A DNA stretch of 64,000 nucleotides from Sphingomonadales bacterium UBA2683 (GTDB taxonomy: Bacteria; Pseudomonadota; Alphaproteobacteria; Sphingomonadales; Sphingomonadaceae): positions 678,908 through 742,907 of the forward strand of contig DELZ01000005.1 in the NCBI GenBank assembly GCA_002354635.1. Reading direction: 5' to 3'. Shown here one piece after another: positions 42,191-49,665 of this stretch. The stretch's first letter is position 1. Each line of letters begins with the position of its first letter. A model generated the notes under the pieces. That model made no database searches and had not been told where the DNA came from. It saw nothing but the letters and a program-made list of their open reading frames with translations. The position numbers and the translations under genes are program-made.

Positions 42191-42877
42191 GTGGCTATCA
42201 AACATTATAAACTCATGCGCTGGCATGTCTGGCTGGGCTGGCTGATCGGAGTGCCGATCATCCTGTGGACTGCAAGTGGGCTGTTGATGGTGGCGCAGCC
42301 GATCGAGACGGTGCGCGGCAATCATCTGCGCAGCGAAGCGCCGGCGCTGGATGCGATCACACCGGTTGCGCCTGTGCTTGAGGGGAAGCAGGCGAAGAGT
42401 CTCACCCTGCAGCAGAACAGTGCCGGACCCTTTTGGGTGATTGCCTATGCAGACGGCGACAAGCAGCGCGCGGACGCGTTGACCGGCGCCCTGCTCCCCC
42501 CGGTTTCGGGGGCCGAGGCCAATGCTCTGGCGCGCGCGGCCCGGTCCGATGCAGCGGCGATCCGGTCCGTCACCCTGTTTGCAGCGGACAGTGCTCCGAT
42601 GGACCAGCGAAGTGGCCGGCCGTCGTGGCAGGTGACCTTTGATGATGACGCGCGTTTCTATATCGATGCCGATACCGGCGAGCTGATCGCCGTCCGCACC
42701 AAATTCTGGCGGGCTTTCGATTTCATGTGGGGCCTGCATATCATGGACCTGCAGAATCGCGAGGATACCAGCCATCCGATCCTGATCGGTTCGGCCGTCA
42801 TTGCCTTGCTGGGATCGATATTGGGTTTTGTCATGCTGTTCACCCGGCGCCGGCGCAAACGCAGGGCCGCGCGTTGA
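42191..42877 (+). CDS. PepSY domain-containing membrane protein
   Basis: A 228-residue protein starting with GTG after GGAGGAGGG. It has an N-terminal helix (WHVWLGWLIGVPIILWTASGLLMV), a periplasmic section with two PepSY-like modules (the second ending FYIDADTGELIAVRTKFWR), and a C-terminal helix (LIGSAVIALLGSILGFVMLFTRR) with a basic tail. Relatives include iron-uptake and reductase-associated PepSY-TM proteins; the exact role is unknown. Stop and next start overlap (TTGA). Confidence 0.85.
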   Translation: MAIKHYKLMRWHVWLGWLIGVPIILWTASGLLMVAQPIETVRGNHLRSEAPALDAITPVAPVLEGKQAKSLTLQQNSAGPFWVIAYADGDKQRADALTGALLPPVSGAEANALARAARSDAAAIRSVTLFAADSAPMDQRSGRPSWQVTFDDDARFYIDADTGELIAVRTKFWRAFDFMWGLHIMDLQNREDTSHPILIGSAVIALLGSILGFVMLFTRRRRKRRAAR

Positions 42878-43506
42878 ACGCCGCCATTCTTTACAGCGCG
42901 CTGGGCTGGCTTGATCTGTTCGGGATTGCGGTCTTTGCCATTTCCGGAGCGCTGGTCGCCGCGCGCAACCGCCAGACGCTGGTGACCTTTGCCTTTTTCG
43001 CGCTGGTCACCGGGGTCGGCGGCGGCACGGTGCGCGACCTGCTGATCGGGGCGCCGGTCTTCTGGGTGCAGGACACGCGGGTGCCGCTGCTGTGTCTTGC
43101 CATTGCCCTGCTGGTCTGGGTCACGCCGGTCAAGTTCTGGCGGCCGGCAGCGGTCGACTGGTTCGACGCTATCGGCCTGGCGGCCTATTCGGTGTTCGGT
43201 GCGGCCAAGGCAATGCAACTGGGCATTGATCCGCTGCCGGCGGCGATCATGGGCATCATCACCGCCAGCGTTGGCGGGGTAATCCGCGACCTGATTTCGG
43301 GAGAGCCCTCGATTATTGTCCGGCCGGAACTCTATGTGACCGCGGGTGCGCTTTCGGCCTTTGCCTTCGTTCTGCTTGCCCAAACCGGTATGCCGGGGAT
43401 CATTGCCGCCCTGATCGCCTTTGTTGCCGGATTCACCCTGCGTGCGCTGGCCATCGTCAAGGGGCTGTCGTTGCCCGCTTACCGGGGAACGGAAGAAAAG
43501 GAATAG
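42874..43506 (+). CDS. Trimeric intracellular cation channel family protein (TRIC/YadS, UPF0126)
   Basis: A 210-residue membrane protein with seven helices built from two repeats, each with a glycine-rich kink: GVGGGTVRDLLIG and SVGGVIRDLISGEPSIIVRPELYVTAG. Both are the TRIC pore motifs of prokaryotic channel homologues. The start is TTG at 42874, overlapping the PepSY stop; the upstream frame is not conserved. The last 28 bases overlap the end of sppA on the other strand. Confidence 0.9.
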   Translation: MNAAILYSALGWLDLFGIAVFAISGALVAARNRQTLVTFAFFALVTGVGGGTVRDLLIGAPVFWVQDTRVPLLCLAIALLVWVTPVKFWRPAAVDWFDAIGLAAYSVFGAAKAMQLGIDPLPAAIMGIITASVGGVIRDLISGEPSIIVRPELYVTAGALSAFAFVLLAQTGMPGIIAALIAFVAGFTLRALAIVKGLSLPAYRGTEEKE

Positions 43507-45371
43507 GCGAGCAAGCGGTCGATCCAGGCGGCAGAACCCCTGCTGTCCCGCTGTACCGAGGCAGTGGCGCCGCACTCCAGACACAGAGCCTGCACGTCCT
43601 CGCGCGCCAGCAAGCCTTGCGCGGTGACCAGAGCCCGACCGACGATCGCCTTCTGACGCTGCGCCGCCCAGCCGATGACACCGGTTACCGGTGTGCTTTC
43701 CTGGCGGACGAAGGGAATGCCGTCGAACGGGAGCCAGGAGAACCTCGATCCCGGATCAAGATACTGTGGATGATAGTCCCCTTCCGCGAGACCCGCGCGC
43801 TTGGCCGCTTCGGCGAGCGCATCCTTGATGCCACCAAAGCCGTCGACCAGGCCCAGTTGTCTTGCGGTGCCGCCGTCCCAGACGCGACCCTGTCCGATCG
43901 TATCGACCTCTGCCGGCGTCTTGTCGCGCGCTGCCGCCACCAGCTTGACGAAGTCGCCGTAGCTGTTTTCGACCCCGGACTGCAAAATGACGTTCAGCTC
44001 TTCGCCAAAGCCGCCGACGAAATCGGGTTCGCCGGACAGGGGCGTCGTCTGCACGCCGTCGGCGGTGACACCCCATTTGGCCAGGGCCTTTTCAAAACTG
44101 GGCAGGACGGCGAATACCCCTATGGAACCGGTGATCGTATCGGGCTCGGCAAAGATGTGATCGCCGGCCGTGGCGATCCAATAGCCGCCGCTGGCCGCGA
44201 CATCGCCCATGGACACGACAATCGGCAGCTTCATTTTCCTGGCTTCGAGCAGGGCAAGGCGGATTTCCTCGCTGGCGAAGGCCGATCCTCCCGGGGAATC
44301 GATGCGGACCACCAGCGCCTTGATCTCGCCTTCATCCAGCGCCTGGTAAATCTGTTCGGCAATCCGCCCGCTGGCAGCCATGCCGGGGCCGGTTTCGCCA
44401 TCCACGATTTCACCCGCGACGGTGATGACGCCGATAGGAGTACCATCGGTATCCACCGGATGGGCCTCGACAAAATCGTCATAGTCGATGCTTTTGAAAC
44501 TGTCAGGCGAGGGCGTCTCATCGGTACCGACCTGTTCCGCGGCGAAGCGGTCGAAAGCGGTTTTGTCACCCAGCCTGTCGACCAGCTTCTGCTCGATGGC
44601 GACTTTTGCCAGATCACCGCCGGCGGTTCTGGCAAAATTGGCGGGGTTGCTGGCGAAAGGCGCAATTACGGCCTGTGGCCGGGCCTTTCCGACCTCGGTC
44701 AGCCAGCTGTCCCAGAGTACGCCGTACAGCGCCTCGGACGCTTCGCGGGCGGCCGGCGACTGGTCGGAGCGCATATATGGCTCGACCGCGCTTTTATAGG
44801 TACCGACCCTGTAAATATTGGCGGTCACACCCAGCCGGTCGATCAGGCCCTTGTAATAGAGCCGGTTACCGCCGGGCCCGGCAAAGATAATGCCGCCCAT
44901 CGGGTCCAGCCAGATCTCGCTTGCATGCGCAGCGAGCTGATAGCTGTCATCGCTGTAGAAGCTGGCGAAGGCATAGATCGGCTTGCCGGCCTTTCTGACC
45001 CGGTCAAGCGCGGCGCCGACATCGGTCAGGCTGGTCTGGCCACCTCCGGCGAAGCGGCCGAGATCCAGCACGATTGCCTTGACCCGGTCGTCTTCCACGC
45101 TGGCATCAATGGCATGTAAGACGTCCCGCAGGCGATATTCGCGCGGGCTGTCGCTGGTGCCGGCCAGAAAATCCTCGAAAGTCGGCGCCGCCGGTTGCTC
45201 GACAATCACGCCGTTCAGATCGAGCAGCAAGGCGCCGTCCCGGATCGCGGCGCTGTTCGGCGCCGAAGACAACAGGGCATAGAGTGCACCAAAAAACAGC
45301 AGCATGGCGACCAGCACCATGCCATCCTTTATTGCGACCAGAAATTTCCACGCCGCGCGCGCAAACTGCAT
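43479..45371 (-). CDS. sppA: Signal peptide peptidase SppA, 67K type
   Basis: A 630-residue membrane-anchored serine protease that degrades cleaved signal peptides. After one N-terminal helix (MVLVAMLLFFGALYALL) come two tandem ClpP-like repeats. The catalytic pair is Lys193 in GTYKSAVEPY and Ser394 in DVAASGGYW, matching the Lys/Ser spacing of E. coli SppA. It lies 57 bases after nrsF on the same strand; a separate promoter is likely. Confidence 0.95.
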   Translation of the reverse strand: MQFARAAWKFLVAIKDGMVLVAMLLFFGALYALLSSAPNSAAIRDGALLLDLNGVIVEQPAAPTFEDFLAGTSDSPREYRLRDVLHAIDASVEDDRVKAIVLDLGRFAGGGQTSLTDVGAALDRVRKAGKPIYAFASFYSDDSYQLAAHASEIWLDPMGGIIFAGPGGNRLYYKGLIDRLGVTANIYRVGTYKSAVEPYMRSDQSPAAREASEALYGVLWDSWLTEVGKARPQAVIAPFASNPANFARTAGGDLAKVAIEQKLVDRLGDKTAFDRFAAEQVGTDETPSPDSFKSIDYDDFVEAHPVDTDGTPIGVITVAGEIVDGETGPGMAASGRIAEQIYQALDEGEIKALVVRIDSPGGSAFASEEIRLALLEARKMKLPIVVSMGDVAASGGYWIATAGDHIFAEPDTITGSIGVFAVLPSFEKALAKWGVTADGVQTTPLSGEPDFVGGFGEELNVILQSGVENSYGDFVKLVAAARDKTPAEVDTIGQGRVWDGGTARQLGLVDGFGGIKDALAEAAKRAGLAEGDYHPQYLDPGSRFSWLPFDGIPFVRQESTPVTGVIGWAAQRQKAIVGRALVTAQGLLAREDVQALCLECGATASVQRDSRGSAAWIDRLLAYSFSSVPR

Positions 45372-45428
45372 ATATCTATTCCTGTTTTGACCGGACTGAC
45401 TCCTCCTATATGGGATCGGGCCGCGATA

Positions 45429-46079
45429 TTACCAGCGGATAAGACGGGGGACGACCAGCCTCCCCAAAATCGCGCTGGCCACGACCGTGGTCGTGAACCA
45501 CAGTCCGATATAATAGATATCATTGAACGGGCAGTGAAGATTATAGGCCGCCGCACCCAGCGCACCCGAGGCGATGCCGACGAGCCAGCCGGCCCGTTCC
45601 GGCGATGTCGGTGCACCTTGCCGCAGCCACAGGGTCAGGCCGCTGCCGATGGCCAGTGCCGCGATGCCGCTGACGGTCAGGCATTTCAGCCCCTCCATGG
45701 GCCGAAAGGCCTCCGCCGGGGGCATGTTGATCGCGCTCATGATGGCGGCGGTCAGGGGAAACAGCGCGGCGGTGATCAGTGCCCAGATCCAGCCACGGCT
45801 CAATTTGCCGACGCCGGGCCGTGCCATATTGACCACCGTAATTGCGGTGGCAATGCCGAGCATCAGCAGCACGCCGCTGCGCAGGAAAAACATCTCGTCG
45901 GCCATGCCGATCATCAGGTCATTGCGCACGCCGAGCATCGTCGCGACCGCAATGCCGGCGATCAGGGTGAGACCGCCGACTATCGCCAGCCCGCGTTTCG
46001 GATTCAATGTCCGGACCGGTTCCAGTCCTTCGACCAGCCCTTCGATCAGATGATTTGCAGATCCACTCATTTCACTCAC
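45429..46079 (-). CDS. nrsF: NrsF-type anti-sigma factor (DUF1109)
   Basis: A 216-residue membrane protein with six hydrophobic helices and a short cytoplasmic N-terminus (SEMSGSANHLIEGLVEGLEPV). DUF1109/NrsF proteins hold the ECF factor SigF at the membrane in Caulobacter and release it under heavy-metal stress; two Cys (KCLTVS and LHCPFND) are candidates for sensing. The start overlaps the sigF stop by eight bases (a second ATG three codons on would avoid the overlap). It is the last gene of the bufferin operon. Confidence 0.9.
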   Translation of the reverse strand: MSEMSGSANHLIEGLVEGLEPVRTLNPKRGLAIVGGLTLIAGIAVATMLGVRNDLMIGMADEMFFLRSGVLLMLGIATAITVVNMARPGVGKLSRGWIWALITAALFPLTAAIMSAINMPPAEAFRPMEGLKCLTVSGIAALAIGSGLTLWLRQGAPTSPERAGWLVGIASGALGAAAYNLHCPFNDIYYIGLWFTTTVVASAILGRLVVPRLIRW

Positions 46080-46596
46080 TCTCGATTAGGGCGCTCATTT
46101 TCTTGAGACCCCGATGGATATTCACTTTGACCAGCGATTCCGACTGGCCGGTTTTTGCAGCGGCCTCGATTATGCTGAGGCCTTCGATCTTGACGAGGCT
46201 GATCACCTCCGCCTGTCTTTGCGGGATCATGCCGAGCAGCCGTTCGAGACTGACCTTGGCGGTGACGTCCCCGTCCTGCGGATCGGCCACCATCTCTTCG
46301 TACAGCTGGTCATGCTCGTGCCGGTAGATTTTGCGCAGGCTGTCGATCCAGCGGTAACGGCCGATGGCGGCGAGCCACGGCAGAAAAGCCCTGGAGGAAT
46401 CATAGCTTGCCCGTTTGCGATGAACCGAGATCAGTGTCTCCTGCACCAGATCATCGATCGCCGCCGGGTTTATCTTGCGGGCGAAATAGCGGCGCAGCCA
46501 TTTTTCGCATTCGACCAGCAGGCTGGAATAGCAGAGCTTGTCGCCGCCCTGCGCCTTGATCATCAGCTGCCGAAAGGTTTCTTCATTGGCGATCAT
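46072..46596 (-). CDS. sigF: ECF RNA polymerase sigma factor SigF
   Basis: A 174-residue ECF sigma factor. Region 2 is AIDDLVQETLISVHRKRASYD with AIGRYRWIDSLRK (promoter -10 contacts), and region 4 is RQAEVISLVKIEGLSIIEAA with SESLVKVNIHRGLKKM (-35 contacts). It is followed by nrsF, the cognate anti-sigma gene, and preceded by doxX with a gap of four bases. A matching promoter motif (49065-49090) begins the operon, which indicates positive autoregulation when the anti-sigma releases it. Confidence 0.93.
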   Translation of the reverse strand: MIANEETFRQLMIKAQGGDKLCYSSLLVECEKWLRRYFARKINPAAIDDLVQETLISVHRKRASYDSSRAFLPWLAAIGRYRWIDSLRKIYRHEHDQLYEEMVADPQDGDVTAKVSLERLLGMIPQRQAEVISLVKIEGLSIIEAAAKTGQSESLVKVNIHRGLKKMSALIESE

Positions 46597-46600
46597 CTAG

Positions 46601-47059
46601 TCAGCCCAGCCTGTGGCCGGTCAGCCGGTCCAGCGAGAACAGGCCCCCGCCGCGTACGATCAGCACCAGCGCCAGCGCGACCCACAGGATATGGGTCTGC
46701 CACCAGACCGCCATTTCGGGAAAGACAAAGATCTGGATCACGATCGTCATGCCCAGTACGCCGAGCGCACCGAGCCGCGTCGCCAGACCAAACAGCAGCA
46801 GGATCGGCAGCAGATGTTCCATATAGGTCGTGACATAGGCGCCCAGATCTCCGTTGAGGATCGGCACCTGGTTGAACGGCGCATCCGAAAACTGGTAGAA
46901 GGTCGTGTCCCTGATCGTCAGGAAACTGCCCTCCTCTACCTTGGTCCGGGCCGAGCGCCAGAAAATGCCGGCAAGGGCGACGCGGGTGAACAGGAGCGCG
47001 ATTCCCTCGGGTACCGCTCCGCTCAGCCGGTCTGTCAGTTTTGCCGCTATATCTGTCAT
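46601..47059 (-). CDS. DoxX-family membrane protein of the bufferin operon
   Basis: A 152-residue protein with four hydrophobic helices, containing VALAGIFWRSARTKVEEG and YMEHLLPILLLFGLATRLGALG, the DoxX signature. DoxX proteins in metal-stress operons are thought to act in redox processes at the inner membrane; the precise reaction is unknown. It sits between the DUF2063 gene (four-base gap) and sigF, the usual position in these clusters. Confidence 0.9.
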   Translation of the reverse strand: MTDIAAKLTDRLSGAVPEGIALLFTRVALAGIFWRSARTKVEEGSFLTIRDTTFYQFSDAPFNQVPILNGDLGAYVTTYMEHLLPILLLFGLATRLGALGVLGMTIVIQIFVFPEMAVWWQTHILWVALALVLIVRGGGLFSLDRLTGHRLG

Positions 47060-47063
47060 GTCT

Positions 47064-47819
47064 CTACCCCTCGTGTCGCATCAGCGCGCCGGCCTGGATC
47101 AGCATCATGATGTGCTCCATTGCGGTCGCTTCTTCACCCAGTTCGAGGGCTTCGCCCAAAAGGTTACCCATGGTGCCGGCACCGGGTATTTTTTCGGCAA
47201 TGATCTGCGCCCCTGCGGTCAGCGGATGAAACAATATCCGGGCTTGCGGGCGGACGATCATCAGGGCGTGCGGATCGCTCTCGCCCAGTTCGGCCAGTTG
47301 CGGCGAGAGGGGGGCGGTGAGGGTGATCAGGCGCAAGGCCGGGTGGGGGGCGAGCGGGAAGGCCAGCAGGTCCGCCTCGGCCAGGGTGGCGATATCGCCC
47401 AGGGCAAGCGGCTCGGCGTCGGCGCTGCGATAGCTTTCCAGCCACGCCCACTCGATTCGGGCCAGATCAATGGCGGCGGCGTCGCGGCACCGGTCTGTCA
47501 GGAACCGGGCAAAGTCGGCGCCAATCCCGTTGATATCGCAGGTCAATATATGATCCTGCTCGATATAGTCGCGGGACAGGGCATGGAATTGCTCGTGCCC
47601 CATATGCGCATATAGTTTCGGATAGGCCTGTTCCAGCGCCACCAGCCGGGCATGGGAAATCGTATTGGCATGGGCCTTCAGCCCGAGCAGCGCGCGCTCG
47701 TTGCTTTCGGCGAACAGATCGGAGGGAAAATGGCCAGGCCCTTTTTGCAGGCAGGCAATGAAGCGCGTCTGGCCTTCAGCGAGCGAGGGCATGGCGCGGA
47801 TCGCTTGCTTGCTGGTCAC
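47064..47819 (-). CDS. bufC: DUF2063 partner protein for the MNIO enzyme (BufC)
   Basis: A 251-residue protein of the DUF2063 family. It has the N-terminal QTRFIACLQKGPGHFPSDLF helix region and a beta-rich C-terminal domain (LRLITLTAPLSPQLAEL, RPQARILFHPLTAGA). In known clusters this partner binds the leader of the precursor and presents it to the MNIO enzyme. The ATG at 47819 overlaps bufB by 44 bases; an ATG nine codons later (47792) would shorten the overlap to 17. Confidence 0.9.
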   Translation of the reverse strand: MTSKQAIRAMPSLAEGQTRFIACLQKGPGHFPSDLFAESNERALLGLKAHANTISHARLVALEQAYPKLYAHMGHEQFHALSRDYIEQDHILTCDINGIGADFARFLTDRCRDAAAIDLARIEWAWLESYRSADAEPLALGDIATLAEADLLAFPLAPHPALRLITLTAPLSPQLAELGESDPHALMIVRPQARILFHPLTAGAQIIAEKIPGAGTMGNLLGEALELGEEATAMEHIMMLIQAGALMRHEG

Positions 47820-48690
47820 CCAGAATATGGCCCACCTTGGCGACCTCGGCCATCAGCACATCATAGGCGGGAATATCGCTGTCCCATTCGATCAGCGTCG
47901 GCTTCGCGCCAGCCCGTTCGACAAAGCGACGGTAGAGGCGCCAGGTGACATCGCTGACCATCGAGCCATGATCGTCGATCAGCAGCGGGCCGCCGGCGTG
48001 CTCCTCGCGGGCGTGGCCGGCGAGATGGATCTCGCCGACGATCGCCGGGTCGATTGCGTCGATATAGGCGTCCATGTCGAGGCCGATATTGGTCGCGGTG
48101 ACCTCGACATTGTTGATATCGAACAGCAGGCCGCAGCCGGCGGTCCGGCACAGGGCGTGGATGAACTCGGGTTCGGTCATTTCATCGTCGCGGAAGCTGA
48201 GATAACGGGACGGATTCTCGATCAGGATCGAGCGTTGCAGCCGATCCTGTGCCCTGCCGATTTCGCCGGCAAGATGGTCGAGCGCTTCATATGTATAGGG
48301 AACGGGGAGCAGATCGGGGTAGCGGTCATGGGCGTTGCCGCTCCAGCTGAGATGATCGGAGACCATTGCCGGCCGGTATCGTTCGCAGAGCGCGGCCAGC
48401 TGGTCCAGGTCGGCGGCATTGAGGCCCCCGGCGCTGCCCAGCGACAGGCCGACGCTGTGAAAGCTCAAGGGGTAAACCCCGGCGATGGCAGTGAGCCAGC
48501 GGTGTGCCGGACCGCCATCGCCGAAGTAATTCTGTGGATGCACCTCCACCCAGGATGGGCGTTTCGCCTGTGCGGTATCGTCCAGCACATTTTGATAATG
48601 CACCGACTTGAGACCTATGCCACCCGAGGGAGGGAGGGAGCGCGGCACAGTCACCACCGGCGAAACACAAGGATCAGAATTTGCGGCCAT
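47776..48690 (-). CDS. bufB: DUF692 multinuclear non-haem iron oxidase (BufB)
   Basis: A 304-residue TIM-barrel enzyme of the MNIO family. The expected iron-binding residues occur in order: His in LSFHSVGLSLG, Asp/His in MVSDHLSWSG, Glu in LIENPSRYL, Asp/Asn in FDINNVEVT, His in EIHLAGH, Asp/His in IDDHGSMV, and Glu/Asp in EWDSDIP. Such enzymes modify cysteines of a ribosomal peptide; for DUF2282 precursors the product is a thiooxazole-bearing copper-binding bufferin. It starts 18 bases after the precursor gene. Confidence 0.93.
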   Translation of the reverse strand: MAANSDPCVSPVVTVPRSLPPSGGIGLKSVHYQNVLDDTAQAKRPSWVEVHPQNYFGDGGPAHRWLTAIAGVYPLSFHSVGLSLGSAGGLNAADLDQLAALCERYRPAMVSDHLSWSGNAHDRYPDLLPVPYTYEALDHLAGEIGRAQDRLQRSILIENPSRYLSFRDDEMTEPEFIHALCRTAGCGLLFDINNVEVTATNIGLDMDAYIDAIDPAIVGEIHLAGHAREEHAGGPLLIDDHGSMVSDVTWRLYRRFVERAGAKPTLIEWDSDIPAYDVLMAEVAKVGHILGDQQASDPRHALAR

Positions 48691-48708
48691 CCACGGAATT
48701 TAGCGCTA

Positions 48709-49002
48709 TCAGCTCTTTTTGGGAACCGGTTTCGCATTGCCGTTATGCGCGGTCAGCGTTCCGCCCATTTTGGCGCATTCGCCCTTGGCGACATATTTCC
48801 AGGCATTGCCCTGATAATTGACGGTCGAGGTTCCGGCACAGCTGGTGCCGGGACCGGCGGCGCAGTCATTCTTGCCGGCCAGCGCGACGCCAAAGCATTT
48901 TTCCTTGGCACCTGCCGCCTCTGCAGCAGTGGCCGACAGGGACAGGGTAGCCGCTGCGGTCAGGGCAGCGGCAGCAGCGGTTGTTTTGATAAAGGCAGAC
49001 AT
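48709..49002 (-). CDS. bufA: DUF2282 bufferin precursor peptide (BufA)
   Basis: A 97-residue precursor. It has a long signal-like N-terminus (TTAAAAALTAAATLSLSATA, cleaved near AEA) and a core with exactly four cysteines: EKCFGVALAGKNDCAAGP, GTSCAG and KGECAKM. In the characterised Caulobacter bufferin the two central cysteines are converted to 5-thiooxazoles and the outer two form a disulfide, giving a copper-binding peptide for the periplasm. It is the first gene of the operon, with GAGAGG upstream and a SigF promoter at 49065-49090. Confidence 0.92.
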   Translation of the reverse strand: MSAFIKTTAAAAALTAAATLSLSATAAEAAGAKEKCFGVALAGKNDCAAGPGTSCAGTSTVNYQGNAWKYVAKGECAKMGGTLTAHNGNAKPVPKKS

Positions 49003-49064
49003 TATATTTCCTCTCTGGAACGGGGGGACTGGGTCGAACCCGTCCTTGCGGGCTCGGAAATATA

Positions 49065-49090
49065 TTCGCCGGGTGCGATGGCCCGGTTAC
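49065..49090 (-). promoter_or_regulatory. SigF-type promoter of the bufferin operon
   Basis: On the minus strand GTAACC (49090-49085), exactly 16 bases, then CGAA (49068-49065). This equals the Caulobacter SigF consensus GTAACC-N16-CGAA as I recall it. It lies 63 bases before the bufA start and has no sigma-70-like competitor nearby. The remainder of the 325-base bufA-groES gap holds the heat-shock promoter and CIRCE. Confidence 0.85.
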
Positions 49091-49185
49091 ACAGCCGCTC
49101 CGGAGCAATACGGATTGCCGACGAATTGATTCGCAATGCCTTGGAAATCCAACAAAAATTGAATGAAATATTTTCTGCTGTTTCC

Positions 49186-49213
49186 CTTGACGGCGGACGA
49201 ATAGCCACTACAT
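49186..49213 (+). promoter_or_regulatory. Candidate heat-shock (RpoH) promoter of groESL
   Basis: CTTGAC (49186-49191), 16-base spacer, CTACAT (49208-49213). This is close to the alphaproteobacterial RpoH consensus (CTTGAA-N16-CYATNT) and to a sigma-70 promoter. Transcription would start about 49220, directly before the CIRCE element. Confidence 0.65.
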
Positions 49214-49221
49214 GGACTTCG

Positions 49222-49248
49222 TTAGCACTCGAAAGGAGAGAGTGCTAA
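49222..49248. promoter_or_regulatory. CIRCE element (HrcA operator)
   Basis: TTAGCACTC (49222-49230), nine bases, GAGTGCTAA (49240-49248): a perfect match to the CIRCE consensus. HrcA binding here represses groESL without stress. The element lies 79 bases before groES and at the predicted transcript start. Confidence 0.97.
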
Positions 49249-49327
49249 TTCACACAGATTCTACTTTCCCGACCGGCGGCGACCCGCTGCCCCGGGGAGT
49301 GTTGGATTGGACAAGAAAGGGAAATCT

Positions 49328-49618
49328 ATGAAATTTCGTCCATTGCATGACCGTGTACTGGTGCGCCGCGTTGAAGCGGATGCCAAGACCGCAGGCGGTA
49401 TCATCATTCCGGATAGTGCGCAGGAAAAGCCGTCCGAAGGCAAGGTTGTCGCTGTCGGTAACGGCCTGAAAGACGACAATGGCAAGGCCACGCCGCTCGA
49501 CGTCAAAAAAGGCGACAAGATTCTGTTCGGCAAATGGTCCGGCACGGAAGTCACCGTTGACGGCGAAGAGCTCATCATCATGAAGGAAAGCGATATTCTC
49601 GGTATTCTCGAGAAATAG
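49328..49618 (+). CDS. groES: Co-chaperonin GroES
   Basis: A 96-residue protein starting MKFRPLHDRVLVRRVEAD, with the mobile loop (ADAKTAGGIIIPDSAQEKPS) that binds GroEL and the C-terminal KESDILGILE. Seven copies cap the GroEL cavity. The ATG at 49328 follows AGGGA; an in-frame TTG at 49307 is not needed. It is followed after 47 bases by groEL. Confidence 0.97.
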   Translation: MKFRPLHDRVLVRRVEADAKTAGGIIIPDSAQEKPSEGKVVAVGNGLKDDNGKATPLDVKKGDKILFGKWSGTEVTVDGEELIIMKESDILGILEK

Positions 49619-49665
49619 GCGCCTGTCCCATCATCATTTCAATCATTTAAGCAGAGGAAAATATC

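Noticed and set aside
49002..49208. Small 68-codon minus-strand frame upstream of bufA
   Set aside because: It spans the SigF promoter and the groE promoter region and has no ribosome site or homology that I recognise.
47665..49248. Plus-strand frame of 527 codons opposite bufA, bufB and part of bufC
   Set aside because: Antisense to three recognisable genes and across the SigF promoter and CIRCE element.
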